A stretch of 64,000 bases of DNA from Allorhizobium undicola ORS 992 = ATCC 700741. Its GTDB lineage: Bacteria > Pseudomonadota > Alphaproteobacteria > Rhizobiales > Rhizobiaceae. This document shows positions 7,846 to 18,300 of this stretch, one piece after another. The stretch lies in NCBI RefSeq assembly GCF_000621665.1, contig NZ_JHXQ01000017.1:1-64000 (forward strand), given 5' to 3'. Both the position numbers and the translations under genes were made by a program. The stretch's first letter is position 1, and every line of letters begins with the position of its first letter. The notes under the pieces are model-generated. The model was given only the letters and a program-made list of their open reading frames with translations, was not told the origin of the DNA and did not search any database.

Positions 7846-8684
7846 GCCGGCCTCCCCCAGTCTCGAATGGCTTGCCGGTTCAGAACCTGCAAGCGGGAAA
7901 CTGGCCTTGTCGGATCCGGCATGGCGGCAATAAGGCCGCGGGTATAGGGATGTCGTGCCTCCTCCAGCCGTTCCAGTGTTTCGATGATCTGGCCTTGATA
8001 CATGACCAGTATGCGCTGGCAGAAGGTGGCGACCATACGAATATCATGGCTGATGAGCATGAGGGCGCAGTTGTTTTCGCGCACCAGTTCGTCCAGCAGG
8101 TTCAGCACCTCCGCCCTGACACCGACATCCAGTGCCGAGGTCGGTTCGTCGGCAATCACCAGGCGTGGCCGCGACAGCAGCATCATGGCGATCATCACCC
8201 TTTGCCCCATGCCGCCGGAGATCTGGTGCGGATAAAGCTGCATGGTGCGTTGCGGATCGGAAATACGCACCCGTTCCAGCATGGCCGCAGCCTGCTCGCG
8301 CGCAGCTTTCCCGCTGGTCTCCTGGTGCAGGATCACGGCTTCGGCAACCTGCTGGCCAACCGTCAGCACGGGATTGAGCGAATAGCGCGGATCCTGCATG
8401 ATCAGCGCCATGCGGTTTCCGCGCATCCGGCGCAACTGTCTTTCGCGAAGCTGCAAAAGCGGCTCGCCCTCGAAATCCAGTGTATCTGCCTCGATCCGCG
8501 CCGCTGGCGGCAGAAGGCGCATGATGGTGCGGCCAAGCGTGGATTTGCCTGAGCCGGATTCGCCGACAATGCCCAGTCTTTCCGCGCCGAGATCGAAGCT
8601 TGCATGACTGACGGCCGGGATGGCGCCGCGTCCAAACTGTACGGAAAGGTTGCGGACGCTGAGTATGATGTCCTTATCGGGCAT
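7842..8684 (-). CDS. Peptide-type ABC transporter ATPase (DppD/OppD-like)
   Basis: Second ATPase of the importer. It has Walker A G-E-S-G-S-G-K-S-T, the family-variant signature I-S-G-G-M-G-Q-R-V-M and Walker [12 protein letters not shown]. The C-terminal H-P-Y-T-R-G-L-I-A-A-M-P-D motif marks the OppD/DppD group. The start at 8684 gives 280 residues, beginning directly before the beta-strand leading to the Walker A. The upstream in-frame extension to 8735 runs back into the permease gene and is rejected. It overlaps the permease end by 11 nt. Confidence 0.9.
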   Translation of the reverse strand: MPDKDIILSVRNLSVQFGRGAIPAVSHASFDLGAERLGIVGESGSGKSTLGRTIMRLLPPAARIEADTLDFEGEPLLQLRERQLRRMRGNRMALIMQDPRYSLNPVLTVGQQVAEAVILHQETSGKAAREQAAAMLERVRISDPQRTMQLYPHQISGGMGQRVMIAMMLLSRPRLVIADEPTSALDVGVRAEVLNLLDELVRENNCALMLISHDIRMVATFCQRILVMYQGQIIETLERLEEARHPYTRGLIAAMPDPTRPVSRLQVLNRQAIRDWGRPA

Positions 8685-9573
8685 GGCGTGGGTCCAGAAT
8701 ATCGCGCAGCGTGTCGCCGACAAGGTTGAAAGCAAGGCTGGTGATGAGAATGGCGATGCCCGGCATGACCGCTACCCACCAGTGATCCAGCATGAATTTG
8801 CGTCCGTTGGAAATCATCGCGCCCCATTCGGGTGCGGGCGGCTGGGCGCCAAGGCCGAGAAAGCCGAGAGCCGCGGCCGTGAGGATGATGCCCGCCATGT
8901 TCAATGTGAGGCGCACCACCACTGACGGTATGCACATCGGCGCGATATAGAGAAACAGAAGACGCGCGGGCGAGGCGCCGTAAAGCCGTGCGGCGGCGAC
9001 ATAATCGGTATTTCGCACGATCAGTGTTTCAGCCCTTGCCAACCGCGCGATGGGCGGCCAGCCGGTCAACGAGATCGCAATGACGGCGGTGTTCAGGCCT
9101 GGTCCAAGCGCGGCTGCGAAGGCCAGCGCCAGAATGAGGGAGGGAAAGCTGAGGACAATATCCGTGATACGCATCAATATGGCATCGGTGCGTCCGCCCG
9201 CAAAGCCGGCGATGATGCCGATCAGCAGTCCCAAGGGGCCGATGATCAGCGACACCGAAAGCACGGTCTGAATTGTGATGCGCGTGCCGAGGATCAGCCG
9301 GGAGAGAATGTCGCGCCCGAATTCATCCGTTCCGGCCCAATGGCTCAGGCTTGGCGCTTGCAGCGCCTCAGCCAGATTTTGCCGCAGCGGGTCATGTGGG
9401 GCAATGAAGGGAGCGAGAATGGCGATAATAATCAACAGAGCCAGCACGGCAAAGCCGAACAGGCCCAGCGGCTCGTGCATGAGTTTGCCCAGGAAAGCGG
9501 CAAGCGCTGTTCTGGCGCGGGCGGCAAAGACTGGCTTGCCTGTGTTTGCCGCAACGGCATCGGCGTGGTTCAT
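8674..9573 (-). CDS. Peptide-type ABC transporter permease (DppC-like)
   Basis: Inner-membrane permease subunit of 299 residues with the N-terminal OppC-type segment, about six transmembrane helices and the BPD_transp_1 coupling (EAA) loop near A-A-R-L-Y-G-A-S-P-A-R-L-L. The conserved D-E-F-G-R-D-I-L-S-R-L motif of DppC/OppC proteins lies around residue 82. Its ATG overlaps the preceding permease stop, so the two halves of the channel are translationally coupled. Confidence 0.92.
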   Translation of the reverse strand: MNHADAVAANTGKPVFAARARTALAAFLGKLMHEPLGLFGFAVLALLIIIAILAPFIAPHDPLRQNLAEALQAPSLSHWAGTDEFGRDILSRLILGTRITIQTVLSVSLIIGPLGLLIGIIAGFAGGRTDAILMRITDIVLSFPSLILALAFAAALGPGLNTAVIAISLTGWPPIARLARAETLIVRNTDYVAAARLYGASPARLLFLYIAPMCIPSVVVRLTLNMAGIILTAAALGFLGLGAQPPAPEWGAMISNGRKFMLDHWWVAVMPGIAILITSLAFNLVGDTLRDILDPRHAR

Positions 9574-10667
9574 GGCGAGACCTCCCGTGTGCGGGGATCG
9601 AAGATGAGATAGGCGAGATCGGAGAGAAAATTCAAAACCATGAACACCAGGCCGATGACCAGCGTGCAGGCCAGAATGGCATTCATGTCGCCGGTCATCA
9701 GCGCGTTGGTCATGTATTGGCCGATCCCCGGCCAGGAAAAGACGATTTCTGTCACCACGGCCCCCTCAAGAAGGCCGCCATAGGAAATCGCCAGCACGGT
9801 GATGAGCTGGACGGCGATGTTGGGCAGGATATGACGCAACACGATCCGCAGGCTTGAGGCGCCCTTGGCGCGCGCGGCAGTGACATAATCCTGATTAAGC
9901 TGTTCCAGCGTGAAGCTTCGGGTCATGCGGGTAATGTAAGCCATGGCCGAATAGGCCAGAATGCAGGCTGGCAGGATGATGTGGGATACGGCATTCCAGA
10001 AGACTTCGTGATCGCCCGCCAGCAGGCTATCGACCAGAAGCAGGCCGGTGCGCGGCTCCACCAGACCTTCCAGATAGACATCCACCCGGCCCGGACTGCC
10101 TACCCATGCCAGCCATGCATAGAAAATCACCAGCCCGACAATGCCGAACCAGAAAACGGGAATGGAATGCCCCACAAGGGCAATGACGCGGGTGAATTTG
10201 TCGAGCAGGCTGTCCCGGAAGAAGGCGGCACTCATGCCGAGCGGCACGCCGACCAGCGTGGAGAGAATGACGGCGAAGGTGGCAAGCTCAAGCGTTGCCG
10301 GAAAGGCCTGTCCCAGATCCTGCGCTACCGGATTGCCGGTGAGAATGGCGGTGCCGAGATCGCCACGGGCAAGCGACGTCATATAAATCCAGAATTGCTG
10401 GTAGAGCGGCAGATCGAGCCCCAGCCGGGCGCGCATGGCCTGATAGGCGGCGGGATCGGCAAGTTCACCGACAATGGCGCCCACCGGGTCATGCGGCAGG
10501 ATGCGCCCGATGACGAAGGTGACGACCAGCAGCACGAAGAGGCTTGCAATCAGCTGCCCCAGTCGCGTGGCAAGTTCGGGAAGGGAAAATTCTTTCATCC
10601 ACACCGCCAGAGTTCGGGCATGGAAAGCCGGAGCGGTCGTGCCCCGTGTGAACCATGCCATTTTCAT
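9570..10667 (-). CDS. Peptide-type ABC transporter permease (DppB-like)
   Basis: Partner permease with the hallmark N-terminal helix and long periplasmic loop (R-L-G-L-D-L-P-L-Y-Q-Q-F-W), then the membrane domain and coupling loop (A-A-R-A-K-G-A-S-S-L-R-I-V-L-R-H). With the ATG at 10667 the protein is 365 residues. An internal ATG at 10598 gives 341 residues, nearer the DppB norm; the choice is unsettled because neither start has a strong ribosome-binding site. About 80 bp separate it from the binding-protein gene upstream, while the downstream genes overlap. Confidence 0.88.
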   Translation of the reverse strand: MKMAWFTRGTTAPAFHARTLAVWMKEFSLPELATRLGQLIASLFVLLVVTFVIGRILPHDPVGAIVGELADPAAYQAMRARLGLDLPLYQQFWIYMTSLARGDLGTAILTGNPVAQDLGQAFPATLELATFAVILSTLVGVPLGMSAAFFRDSLLDKFTRVIALVGHSIPVFWFGIVGLVIFYAWLAWVGSPGRVDVYLEGLVEPRTGLLLVDSLLAGDHEVFWNAVSHIILPACILAYSAMAYITRMTRSFTLEQLNQDYVTAARAKGASSLRIVLRHILPNIAVQLITVLAISYGGLLEGAVVTEIVFSWPGIGQYMTNALMTGDMNAILACTLVIGLVFMVLNFLSDLAYLIFDPRTREVSP

Positions 10668-10747
10668 CACGCCCTGTCGCTGCGGTCAGGGCGTCAGTCG
10701 AGGATCGATGCCCTATCCGGGCGCCCGGCGGCCCGGCAGGGTGTGCA

Positions 10748-12349
10748 TCAGGGTTTGTCGGCCTTGCTGACCCCTTCGATACGGGTCAGCGAAGCGGAGT
10801 CCCCATGGTAATTCTTCACGCGGGCGCTGACGACGATGGGTTCGAAGCGTTCGAAAAGCGGCAGAACGGCTGGCTTTTGCGCAATGAATTTTTCTTGCAG
10901 CTCCTTCACCATCGCAAGTCTGCGGGTATCGTCCCGCTCCTTGTTGGCGCTTTCGCGCAGGGCATTGAGTTCGGAAATGTCCCAGGCGGAGCGCCAGACG
11001 AAATTGCCGGCGTTGTTGGCCTGTCTGGAATTGTCGGGATTGTTGGTGAAATTATCCAGCGCGCCAAGGGGTGTGGGCATGAAGGCGCTGCTTTGCGGCA
11101 GAAGAAGATCGAAATCACGCGCCCGGTGCGCGGCCACGATGTCGGCGCCATTGCCCTGCTGGATGGTGACGGTAATGCCGATCTGGGCCAGATTGGCCTG
11201 AATGGCGGTGGCCATATCCACGCGCGGTGTTTGTGAAATCGTCTTCAATGTCAGGGAGAAACCATTGGGGTAGCCCGCTTCGGCCAAAAGCTTCCGGGCC
11301 TTTTCAGGTTGCAGCGACCAATCGGGATTGGCAATGGCACCCGGCCAGTCCTGCGGCACGGGAACGTTGCGCACGCGGCCATAAGGCCCAAGGATCGTAT
11401 CGGCAATGCCCTTATAGTCTATGCCATAGGCAATGGCTTCGCGCACCTGCGGCTTGGAGAGCGGTTCCTTGCCGGCATTCATGGCCAGGACGTAATAGCC
11501 GCCGGTCTTGACCCTGTCGATCGTGAAGCCGGGCTTGTTTTCGAATGTCTTCACATCGGCTGCCGTCAGGGCATTGGCAATATCGATATCGCCATGCTCC
11601 AGCATCAGGCGCGCGGCCTGGCTTTCGGGAACATGGCGCATGATGATGCGCCGAATGGCCGGCGTGCCGTCGCGATATTGCGGATTGGCTTCCAGAAGCA
11701 CGATGTCGTTCGGCGACCAGCGCCGCAGACTATAAGGGCCTGATCCGGCGGTATTGGTGCGCAGCCACTCATTGCCGAAATCGTTGTTCTTGACGTGCTT
11801 TTGCACTTCGACGCTGTCAACGATACTCGAAACCCCCATGGCCAGCCGGTACAGCAGGGCCTCGGGAATGACGTTATCCGTCAGCGTGATGCGGAAGCTC
11901 GTGTCATCGGGGGCGGAAATCATCGTTTCGATATTGGCGGCGGTATAGCCCGCGCTCTTGAAATTGGTGGCCGCCGCCTGATCGAGCTTCAATAGTCTCA
12001 CGAGGGAAAAAACCACATCCTTGCCCGTCACCGGGTTGCCGGAGGCGAATTTGGCAGGCTTGAGCTTGAAGGTGATGGCCTTGTCGTCGATGGTCCAGCT
12101 TTCTGCCAGTTGCGGCTTGATTTTGTTTTGATCGTTCTGATCGGCGAAGACGAGGCGGTCATAGGTGTTGGCCAGAATTTCCTGCGTCTTCACCTCCGTT
12201 CCCTGTTGCGGATCGAGGGAGAGAACCTGCGCAAGCGAGGTGCCGATGACAAGCTGATCCTTCGGCGTTGCTGCATGAGCAGGAAGGGGAGCGTTGAAGG
12301 CGAAGGTAACGGCGGCTCCCAGGACGAGGGGGGCGGCAAATCTGCGCAT
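10748..12349 (-). CDS. Periplasmic peptide-type ABC substrate-binding protein (SBP_bac_5)
   Basis: Captures substrate in the periplasm for the importer encoded downstream. The start at 12349 is preceded by GGAGG and gives a clean signal peptide (residues 1-26, cleaved after A-H-A); an upstream ATG at 12382 is rejected. The mature protein has the family-5 layout: D-P-Q-Q-G-T, a W-T-I-D-D-K-A-I-T-F-K-L-K segment, and V-R-E-A-I-A-Y-G-I-D-Y-K-G-I in lobe 2. Family members bind di- or oligopeptides, nickel chelates, opines or sugars, so the substrate is not determined. First gene of a five-gene operon running leftward to 7066. Confidence 0.92.
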   Translation of the reverse strand: MRRFAAPLVLGAAVTFAFNAPLPAHAATPKDQLVIGTSLAQVLSLDPQQGTEVKTQEILANTYDRLVFADQNDQNKIKPQLAESWTIDDKAITFKLKPAKFASGNPVTGKDVVFSLVRLLKLDQAAATNFKSAGYTAANIETMISAPDDTSFRITLTDNVIPEALLYRLAMGVSSIVDSVEVQKHVKNNDFGNEWLRTNTAGSGPYSLRRWSPNDIVLLEANPQYRDGTPAIRRIIMRHVPESQAARLMLEHGDIDIANALTAADVKTFENKPGFTIDRVKTGGYYVLAMNAGKEPLSKPQVREAIAYGIDYKGIADTILGPYGRVRNVPVPQDWPGAIANPDWSLQPEKARKLLAEAGYPNGFSLTLKTISQTPRVDMATAIQANLAQIGITVTIQQGNGADIVAAHRARDFDLLLPQSSAFMPTPLGALDNFTNNPDNSRQANNAGNFVWRSAWDISELNALRESANKERDDTRRLAMVKELQEKFIAQKPAVLPLFERFEPIVVSARVKNYHGDSASLTRIEGVSKADKP

Positions 12350-12717
12350 TGATTCCTCCAGTTGTCGGGGCCAACTCCTCAATTGGCCGGAATGTCATAT
12401 TATGAATATGCGCTTTTTTGACATGTGGCAAGAGCGGAGAGATAAACTTGCCTTGTCCTTCTGCTTTGGCGCGCTTGCTCCCTGACATCACAGGACATGC
12501 CGCAGTTTCCCGCAAATACCAATGGGAATAGTGAGCGTCTCGCTGAAAAGAGTCCGTTTGAAGGCGCGGACGGGATCTGGCTGCCGGGCAGAGTGAACGT
12601 GGCCTGCTGTCTCGACAGATGATCCAATAACGAATATCTTGTAATATGAGTGCGCAACTTGTGCGATGAGGCGGTGGTTGCCCTCACGGATCAACAGGGC
12701 GCAGGGGAGGAACCGGA
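12350..12717. promoter_or_regulatory. Divergent promoter region, ABC operon / lactonase-like gene
   Basis: A 368-bp gap between the divergent peptide ABC operon and the propeller-protein gene. It contains their ribosome-binding sites (GGAGG leftward, GGGGAGG rightward) and presumably both promoters. An AT-rich spot lies near 12393-12420. I see no supported gene or strong operator palindrome. Confidence 0.45.
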
Positions 12718-13890
12718 ATGCGCAGACTGGCTTTCAGAAAACGGCTTTACCTGACATATGGCTTGTGTGTTTTGGGAATGACGACACCGGCCATGGCAAA
12801 AACCTTCATTTATGTGTCAGCCGCCACGGATGGCATCATCAATATCTACAGCATGGATGAAAGCTCCGGTCAGCTACGGGCTGCCGGAACGGCTGCTCCC
12901 GGAAAATCGGTGATGCCGATGACGGCCAGCCCGGATCGCAAGCATCTTTATGCCGTCGTGCGCTCCCAGCCTTACCGTGTCGTAAGCTATGGCATCGATG
13001 CAGACACTGGCGCGCTGCAAGAACAGGCCGTGGCGGCCCTTCCCGATAGTATGCCCTATGTCTCCGTCGAGAAGCAGGGGCGTTTGCTGTTTTTCTCTTC
13101 CTATGGCGGTAACAAGATTGCCACTTTGCCGGTGGGTCCGGATGGGCTTGTCAAGGATGGCGTCCGGCAGATGATTCCGACGGGCCAGAACGCCCACTCT
13201 ATCGTGAGCGATCGCAGTGGACGATATGTCTTTGCCACCAATCTGGGCTCGGATGTTGTGCTGCAATTCGTTTTGAACGAGCAAACGGGAATGCTCGAGC
13301 CCAACACGCCGCCCGCAATCGCAACATCGCCCGGACAGGGGCCGCGGCATATTGCCGTTTCGCCAGACAATGGATCGGTTTATGTGCTGACGGAGTTGAG
13401 TGGCGAAATTTTGCATTTCAGTCTCAATGCGGCCACCGGAACGTTGAAGGCCGTGGACAAGGCGGCGATTCTTCCGGCGGATTCGGGCCTGGAGCGTGGC
13501 GTGGCGCCGCCACCCCCGCCGCCCTTCAATGCGCCCGCGGCCACCTCTCCCGCGCCTGCCGCGGCGCCACCGCGCATCTGGGCCGCCGATCTTGCGATAA
13601 CGCCGGATGGCCGGTTTCTCTATGCAAGCGAACGCACGACCAGCACGCTTGCGCTATTCAGGATTATACCGGAAACCGGCTCGCTGGAGCGTTTCGGCTC
13701 GATTTCGACTGAAAAGCAACCCCGCGGCATCCGTGTCGATCCAAAAGGCCGCTTTCTCGTTGTTTCGGGCGAGAAGTCCGACATGATTTCCGTTTATCCG
13801 ATCAACAGCAGCGACGGCAAGCTTGGTCCTGCCCAACGTTATCCGGTAGGGCAGGGCGCCAACTGGGTGGAGATTTTAGATTTGCCGTAA
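12718..13890 (+). CDS. Exported seven-bladed beta-propeller, lactonase (Pgl)-like
   Basis: A 390-residue member of the YbhE/6-phosphogluconolactonase-like propeller family, here with an N-terminal signal peptide (about 1-27, ending P-A-M-A-K), so it should act in the periplasm. Blade repeats of the type S-P-D-x-K-H-L-Y-A-V recur through the protein, e.g. V-S-P-D-N-G-S-V-Y-V and I-T-P-D-G-R-F-L-Y-A. A Pro/Ala-rich insert at about 261-285 (six prolines in a row, then A-A-T-S-P-A-P-A-A-A) interrupts a blade junction and is not typical of the family. Export argues against a role in the cytosolic pentose phosphate pathway. GGGGAGG precedes the ATG at 12718. Confidence 0.8.
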   Translation: MRRLAFRKRLYLTYGLCVLGMTTPAMAKTFIYVSAATDGIINIYSMDESSGQLRAAGTAAPGKSVMPMTASPDRKHLYAVVRSQPYRVVSYGIDADTGALQEQAVAALPDSMPYVSVEKQGRLLFFSSYGGNKIATLPVGPDGLVKDGVRQMIPTGQNAHSIVSDRSGRYVFATNLGSDVVLQFVLNEQTGMLEPNTPPAIATSPGQGPRHIAVSPDNGSVYVLTELSGEILHFSLNAATGTLKAVDKAAILPADSGLERGVAPPPPPPFNAPAATSPAPAAAPPRIWAADLAITPDGRFLYASERTTSTLALFRIIPETGSLERFGSISTEKQPRGIRVDPKGRFLVVSGEKSDMISVYPINSSDGKLGPAQRYPVGQGANWVEILDLP

Positions 13891-13930
13891 TTTCGGATGG
13901 CGAGACGAATTGAAAATCCTGCGGCTCGGC

Positions 13931-13950
13931 GTCAACCCGCAGAACGGGTT
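13931..13950. terminator. Hairpin downstream of the lactonase-like gene
   Basis: CAACCCG and CGGGTTG form a perfect 7-bp stem around a 5-nt loop about 40 nt after the stop. A second GC-rich inverted repeat (GGCGGCC...GGGGCCGCC) follows. There is no T-run, so termination is only a possibility. Confidence 0.35.
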
Positions 13951-14155
13951 GGCGGCCGGGACGGGGCCGCCCCCAAATCGGTTGCTTTCAAGCGGCTTTA
14001 CTGTGTGATATGGCAGGCATCAATGTCTTATTGGATCGTGCGGGGTTGACGCATCGTTTCGACGCACGATCTTGTAGTGCCAAGTCGAAATTTCGGTGAA
14101 GAGGCACCCGCATCCTTTGCCGGATCGGTCCTCGGGCCGAATATGAACACGCAGG

Positions 14156-15229
14156 ATGCACTATATGCAGGTAAAGGGTGGCCAGATTACCCAGTTTGGA
14201 CGAGGGCGAATGGGCCAGCTCATCGCCTCCTACGATTGGGCATCCACCCCGCTGGGGAGCATTGAGGGCTGGTCGCAGAGCCTGCGGTCTTATGTCGAGA
14301 TGATGCTGGGGCAGAAACATGCGATTTGCCTGTTCTGGGGCCCGGACCTTACACTCCTCTATAACGACGCCTACGCCCCCATATTGGGCGCAAAGGAAAA
14401 CACGGCGCTCGGACGCCCGGCCAGCCTTGTCTGGGCAGATGTTTGGGAGGCCATCACGCCTTTCGTCAATCAGGCGCTTTCCGGTGAGGGCACATGGTCG
14501 CAGGAAATGCCCCTGGTGATGACAAGAAATGGCTATCCGGAAGAAACCTTCTGGACCTTTTCCTATAGCCCTCTCTATGAAAATGGCGAGATTGCGGGCA
14601 TGATCAACGTGGCGCTCGATGCCACCCACGGTGTCATGGCCCGCCGGCGGCAGGATGAATTGCAGCATGAACTTGTGCATAGGGTAAAGAACTCCCTGGC
14701 TGTCACCAAGGCCATCGTCACATCCACATTGCGCAACGCATCATCGGTGCAGGTGGCGCAGGATGCCATCGGCAATCGTATGTCGGCGCTTAACCGGGCG
14801 CAGGACCTGCTGTTCAGCGTTGCGGAAAAGGCCTTGATCGCAGATGTGGTGCGTACGGCGCTGGAGGCGCATCTGGATCGCCCCGAACGTGTGGTGATGC
14901 ACGGCCCGGCTCTTGATGTCTCGGCCAATCAGGCGCTTGGACTGAGCCTTGCCGTTTACGAACTGGCGACCAACGCTCTCAAATACGGCGCCTTGTCCAG
15001 CCCCGACGGGCTGGTTTCCATTGCTTGGGCGGTGGATGCGGAGGATGCGTTCAGCTTCGAATGGGTTGAAAGTGGTGGCCCTGCCGTCGAGGCGCCTTCC
15101 TCCAACGGATTTGGCTCGCGTCTGACGGGGCGGGTGGTCCCGGCCTATTTCTGGGGTAGCGCTGAAACCGACTTTGCGGTCTCCGGGCTGCGCTACCGGC
15201 TGTCAGGTCAATTGACCCAGAAGGCGTAA
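14156..15229 (+). CDS. PAS-type HWE-family sensor histidine kinase
   Basis: A 357-residue soluble kinase. An N-terminal PAS-like sensor (about 30-158) has no transmembrane segment. The HWE H-box contains H-R-V-K-N-S-L-A, with phospho-acceptor H175. The N-box has Y-E-L-A-T-N-A-L-K-Y-G-A-L, and the family-defining W-x-E occurs as F-E-W-V-E-S-G-G-P. HWE kinases in alphaproteobacteria commonly feed the PhyR/NepR/sigma-EcfG general stress pathway or single-domain regulators; no response regulator is adjacent, so this is an orphan. An internal ATG at 14210 is a possible alternative start. It is followed by alpha-mannosidase on the same strand after 86 bp. Confidence 0.85.
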   Translation: MHYMQVKGGQITQFGRGRMGQLIASYDWASTPLGSIEGWSQSLRSYVEMMLGQKHAICLFWGPDLTLLYNDAYAPILGAKENTALGRPASLVWADVWEAITPFVNQALSGEGTWSQEMPLVMTRNGYPEETFWTFSYSPLYENGEIAGMINVALDATHGVMARRRQDELQHELVHRVKNSLAVTKAIVTSTLRNASSVQVAQDAIGNRMSALNRAQDLLFSVAEKALIADVVRTALEAHLDRPERVVMHGPALDVSANQALGLSLAVYELATNALKYGALSSPDGLVSIAWAVDAEDAFSFEWVESGGPAVEAPSSNGFGSRLTGRVVPAYFWGSAETDFAVSGLRYRLSGQLTQKA

Positions 15230-15315
15230 GGTGCGACCTGTAGTGGTCTTTGCTTTTCGTTTTGACTGCGGGGCCGCCCGGTTCCCCGCCGCACTCATCG
15301 ATCCGGATTTTTTCC

Positions 15316-18300
15316 ATGAAGCTCATCCGCAAGCTTGACCATCTTCTCAAGGTTTTGTCGGAGCGGATTTTTACGCCGCTCGATCTATCCGTGCCGCTGG
15401 TCTACAAGGCGGCCAGCCATGATGAGCGGGCGGCCATGGTGGCAAGCAATCGCCAGGACTGGACGCCGGTGACGCAAGACCATCTCTGGGGAGAGCCGGA
15501 TGGCTATTACTGGTTCGCCGGGACCGTGGAACTGCCAGTTGAGGCTACCGGTCAGCGGGTTTTCGGGCGGATCGAGGCGGCTTTCGGCGATGTCATGGGG
15601 CGCAGCGATCCGCAATGCCTTGTCAGGCTGAATGGGCGGATCATTCAGGGCGGCGATGCCAATCACCGCGAATTTCCCATTGATTTCGATGCGGCGGGCG
15701 GCAGAAAATACGACCTGATGATCGAGGTGGGCACGATCGAAAATCGACGGCAGATCGGCTTTGCCGTGACGTTGCACCTTCATCACGCCGCCGTCGAGGA
15801 AGCCTATTTCGACATGAAGGTGCCGCTCGATGTGGCACGCTTGCTGCCTGTCGACGATCCGCGCCGCCATTTTATCCTGCGCACCCTTGACGAGGCGATC
15901 AACAGCGTGGATTTCCGGCCCCTTCAGCCGGAGCGTTTCCTGGATTCGCTTGAGCGGGCGCGCACCATTGCCGGGCGCATTTATGCGGCGCAGGATTTCG
16001 AGGAAAAGCCGGTCATAACCGCAACCGGACATACGCATATCGATGTTGCGTGGCTGTGGCGTGTGCGTGAAACACGCCAGAAGATGGCGCGCTCCATGGC
16101 GACGGCTCTCTCGCTGATGCAGGAATTTCCAGATTACCGCTTCATGTATAATCAATGCGTGTTGCTGGATTATCTGGCCGAGGACTATCCTGAACTCTTC
16201 GAGCGTATTCGCGGTGAGGTGCAGGCGGGACGCTTCGAAATCGAGGGCGCCCTCTGGCTTGAGCCGGATGTCAATATTGCAAGCGGTGAATCCCTGGTGC
16301 GCCATGTGCTTTATGGCGTGCAATATCACCGGGACACCTTCGGCATTCGTCCGCATATGCTGTGGCTGCCCGACACGTTCGGCTATAGCGCGGCACTGCC
16401 GCAGATCATGGAGAAGGCCGGTCTCGACAGTTTCGTGACCCATAAGCTGTCGTGGAACGATACGAACCGCCTGCCGAACGAGAAGTTTTTCTGGGAGGGC
16501 ATCGATGGAACGAAGGCAATCGCCTATTTCCTGACAACCCAGCCCTATGAAAGCCAGCGGATCAACACCACTTACTGCCCGAACCTCAAGCCGAGCCATG
16601 TCATGGGCACCTGGAAACGCTATGGCCAGCAGACGGCGGGCGGAGATCTTTTCCTCGTTTATGGCTTCGGAGACGGCGGCGGCGGTCCAACACGGGAAAT
16701 GCTGCACAATATCCGGCGCATGGAGAAGGGCATTCCCGGCTGCCCGAAGCTCGAGCATGGCTTCATGCGGCCTTTCTTCGAGCGTCTTATCGACGAGATG
16801 CGGAAGAAACCGCATAATTTCCCGGTCTGGAGCGGCGAACTTTATCTGGAGTTTCACCGGGGTACGCTTACCTCCGTTGCCAAAAACAAGAGAAACAACC
16901 GGCTGGCGGAAAACCGGCTGCGCGAACTGGAGGCTTTGGCGGTCTTCGTGCGGCTGAAGACCGGTGCCGCCTATCCGCTCAAGGAATTGCGCGCGCTTTG
17001 GGACATCGTGATGCTCAATCAGTTTCACGACATTCTGCCCGGTTCGTCCATCGGCGCGGTCTATGACGATAGCGATCGCGATTATGCACGCTTTTTCGAA
17101 CATGCTGCCGAATTGGAGCAAAAACTGCTGGCTGGCATGGCACGGGGCCAATCCGTGTTCAACCTTCTGGGGCGCAAGCGCAGCGGTGTGGTGGAACTGC
17201 CTGCCGGTCAGCACGGCCTGCAATCCATCGAGAGGGCGGATGGCCGCCGCGCAGATCTCACATGGGTCGATAATGCCGCTCCGGCCACATTTTCAGCCCT
17301 GCCGCAACCGGGTGAGGCGGTGCCGCCGCAGGACGAATTGCGTGCCGCGCCGGCCATGCTCGCCAATGGCTGGATCGAGGCGCATTTCGACGAAAATGGA
17401 CGCCTGACCGGCCTGCTGGACCGCAAGAGCGGCCGAAATACCCTGAAAGGCGGGCAATGCGGCAACCGCTTGCAGGCTTTCCGTGACTTTCCGGCGGAAT
17501 TCGATGCCTGGGACATTGATTATGATTTCGAGGATCAGGTCTTCGAAATCGACCGGCTTGTTTCTGTCGAGGTCGTGGAAAGCGGTCCCTTGCGTGCGGC
17601 GCTGCGCTTCGAGTGGTCCTATGAAAGTTCGCGGATCGTGCAGATCGTTTCACTGATGGCGGGCGCGCGGCAACTGGAATTCGACACCTGGATCGACTGG
17701 CACGAACATCATTGCCTGGTGAAGGCAGCCTTTCCGCTGGCGCTCAACACCACGGCCAGCGAGGCTGAAATTCAGTTCGGGCATGTTCGCCGCGCCAGCC
17801 ATCGCAATACCTCCTGGGATGCGGCGCGTTATGAATGCGTGATGCAGCGTTGGGTGAGTGCAAGCGAGGGCGATTTTGGCGTGGCGCTCCTCAATGACTG
17901 CAAATATGGCTATGATGCCAAGGGAGCAGACATCCGGCTTTCCCTGTTGCGCTCGCCCACCTATCCCTGGCCGGACGCCGACCAGGGCGAGCACAGGCTA
18001 GGATATGCCGTTCTGGTCCATGACGGCGACATCGCCGCTGTCCATGCGGCGGCGGAGGATTTCAATCTTCCGCTTGGCGTTAAGCCTGTCGCATTTGAGC
18101 GCATCGGTAGCATGGTCAGTGTCGATAATCCGGCGATTGCCGTTGAGGCGATCAAGCCCGCTGAAGACGGACAGGCCATCGTCATGCGGCTTTGGGAGGT
18201 ATCCGGCACGCGGCAAACGGCGCAAATGCGCTTTGAATTTCCTGTAGAGCGGATCGAGGCTGTGGATTTGCTGGAAGAAAATCCTGTGCCGCTTGGCGAT

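Noticed and set aside
15385..17223. Long open frame on the minus strand inside the alpha-mannosidase gene
   Set aside because: Opposite-strand shadow of a high-GC gene. It has no ribosome-binding site or family pattern, and its residue composition is that expected of antisense.
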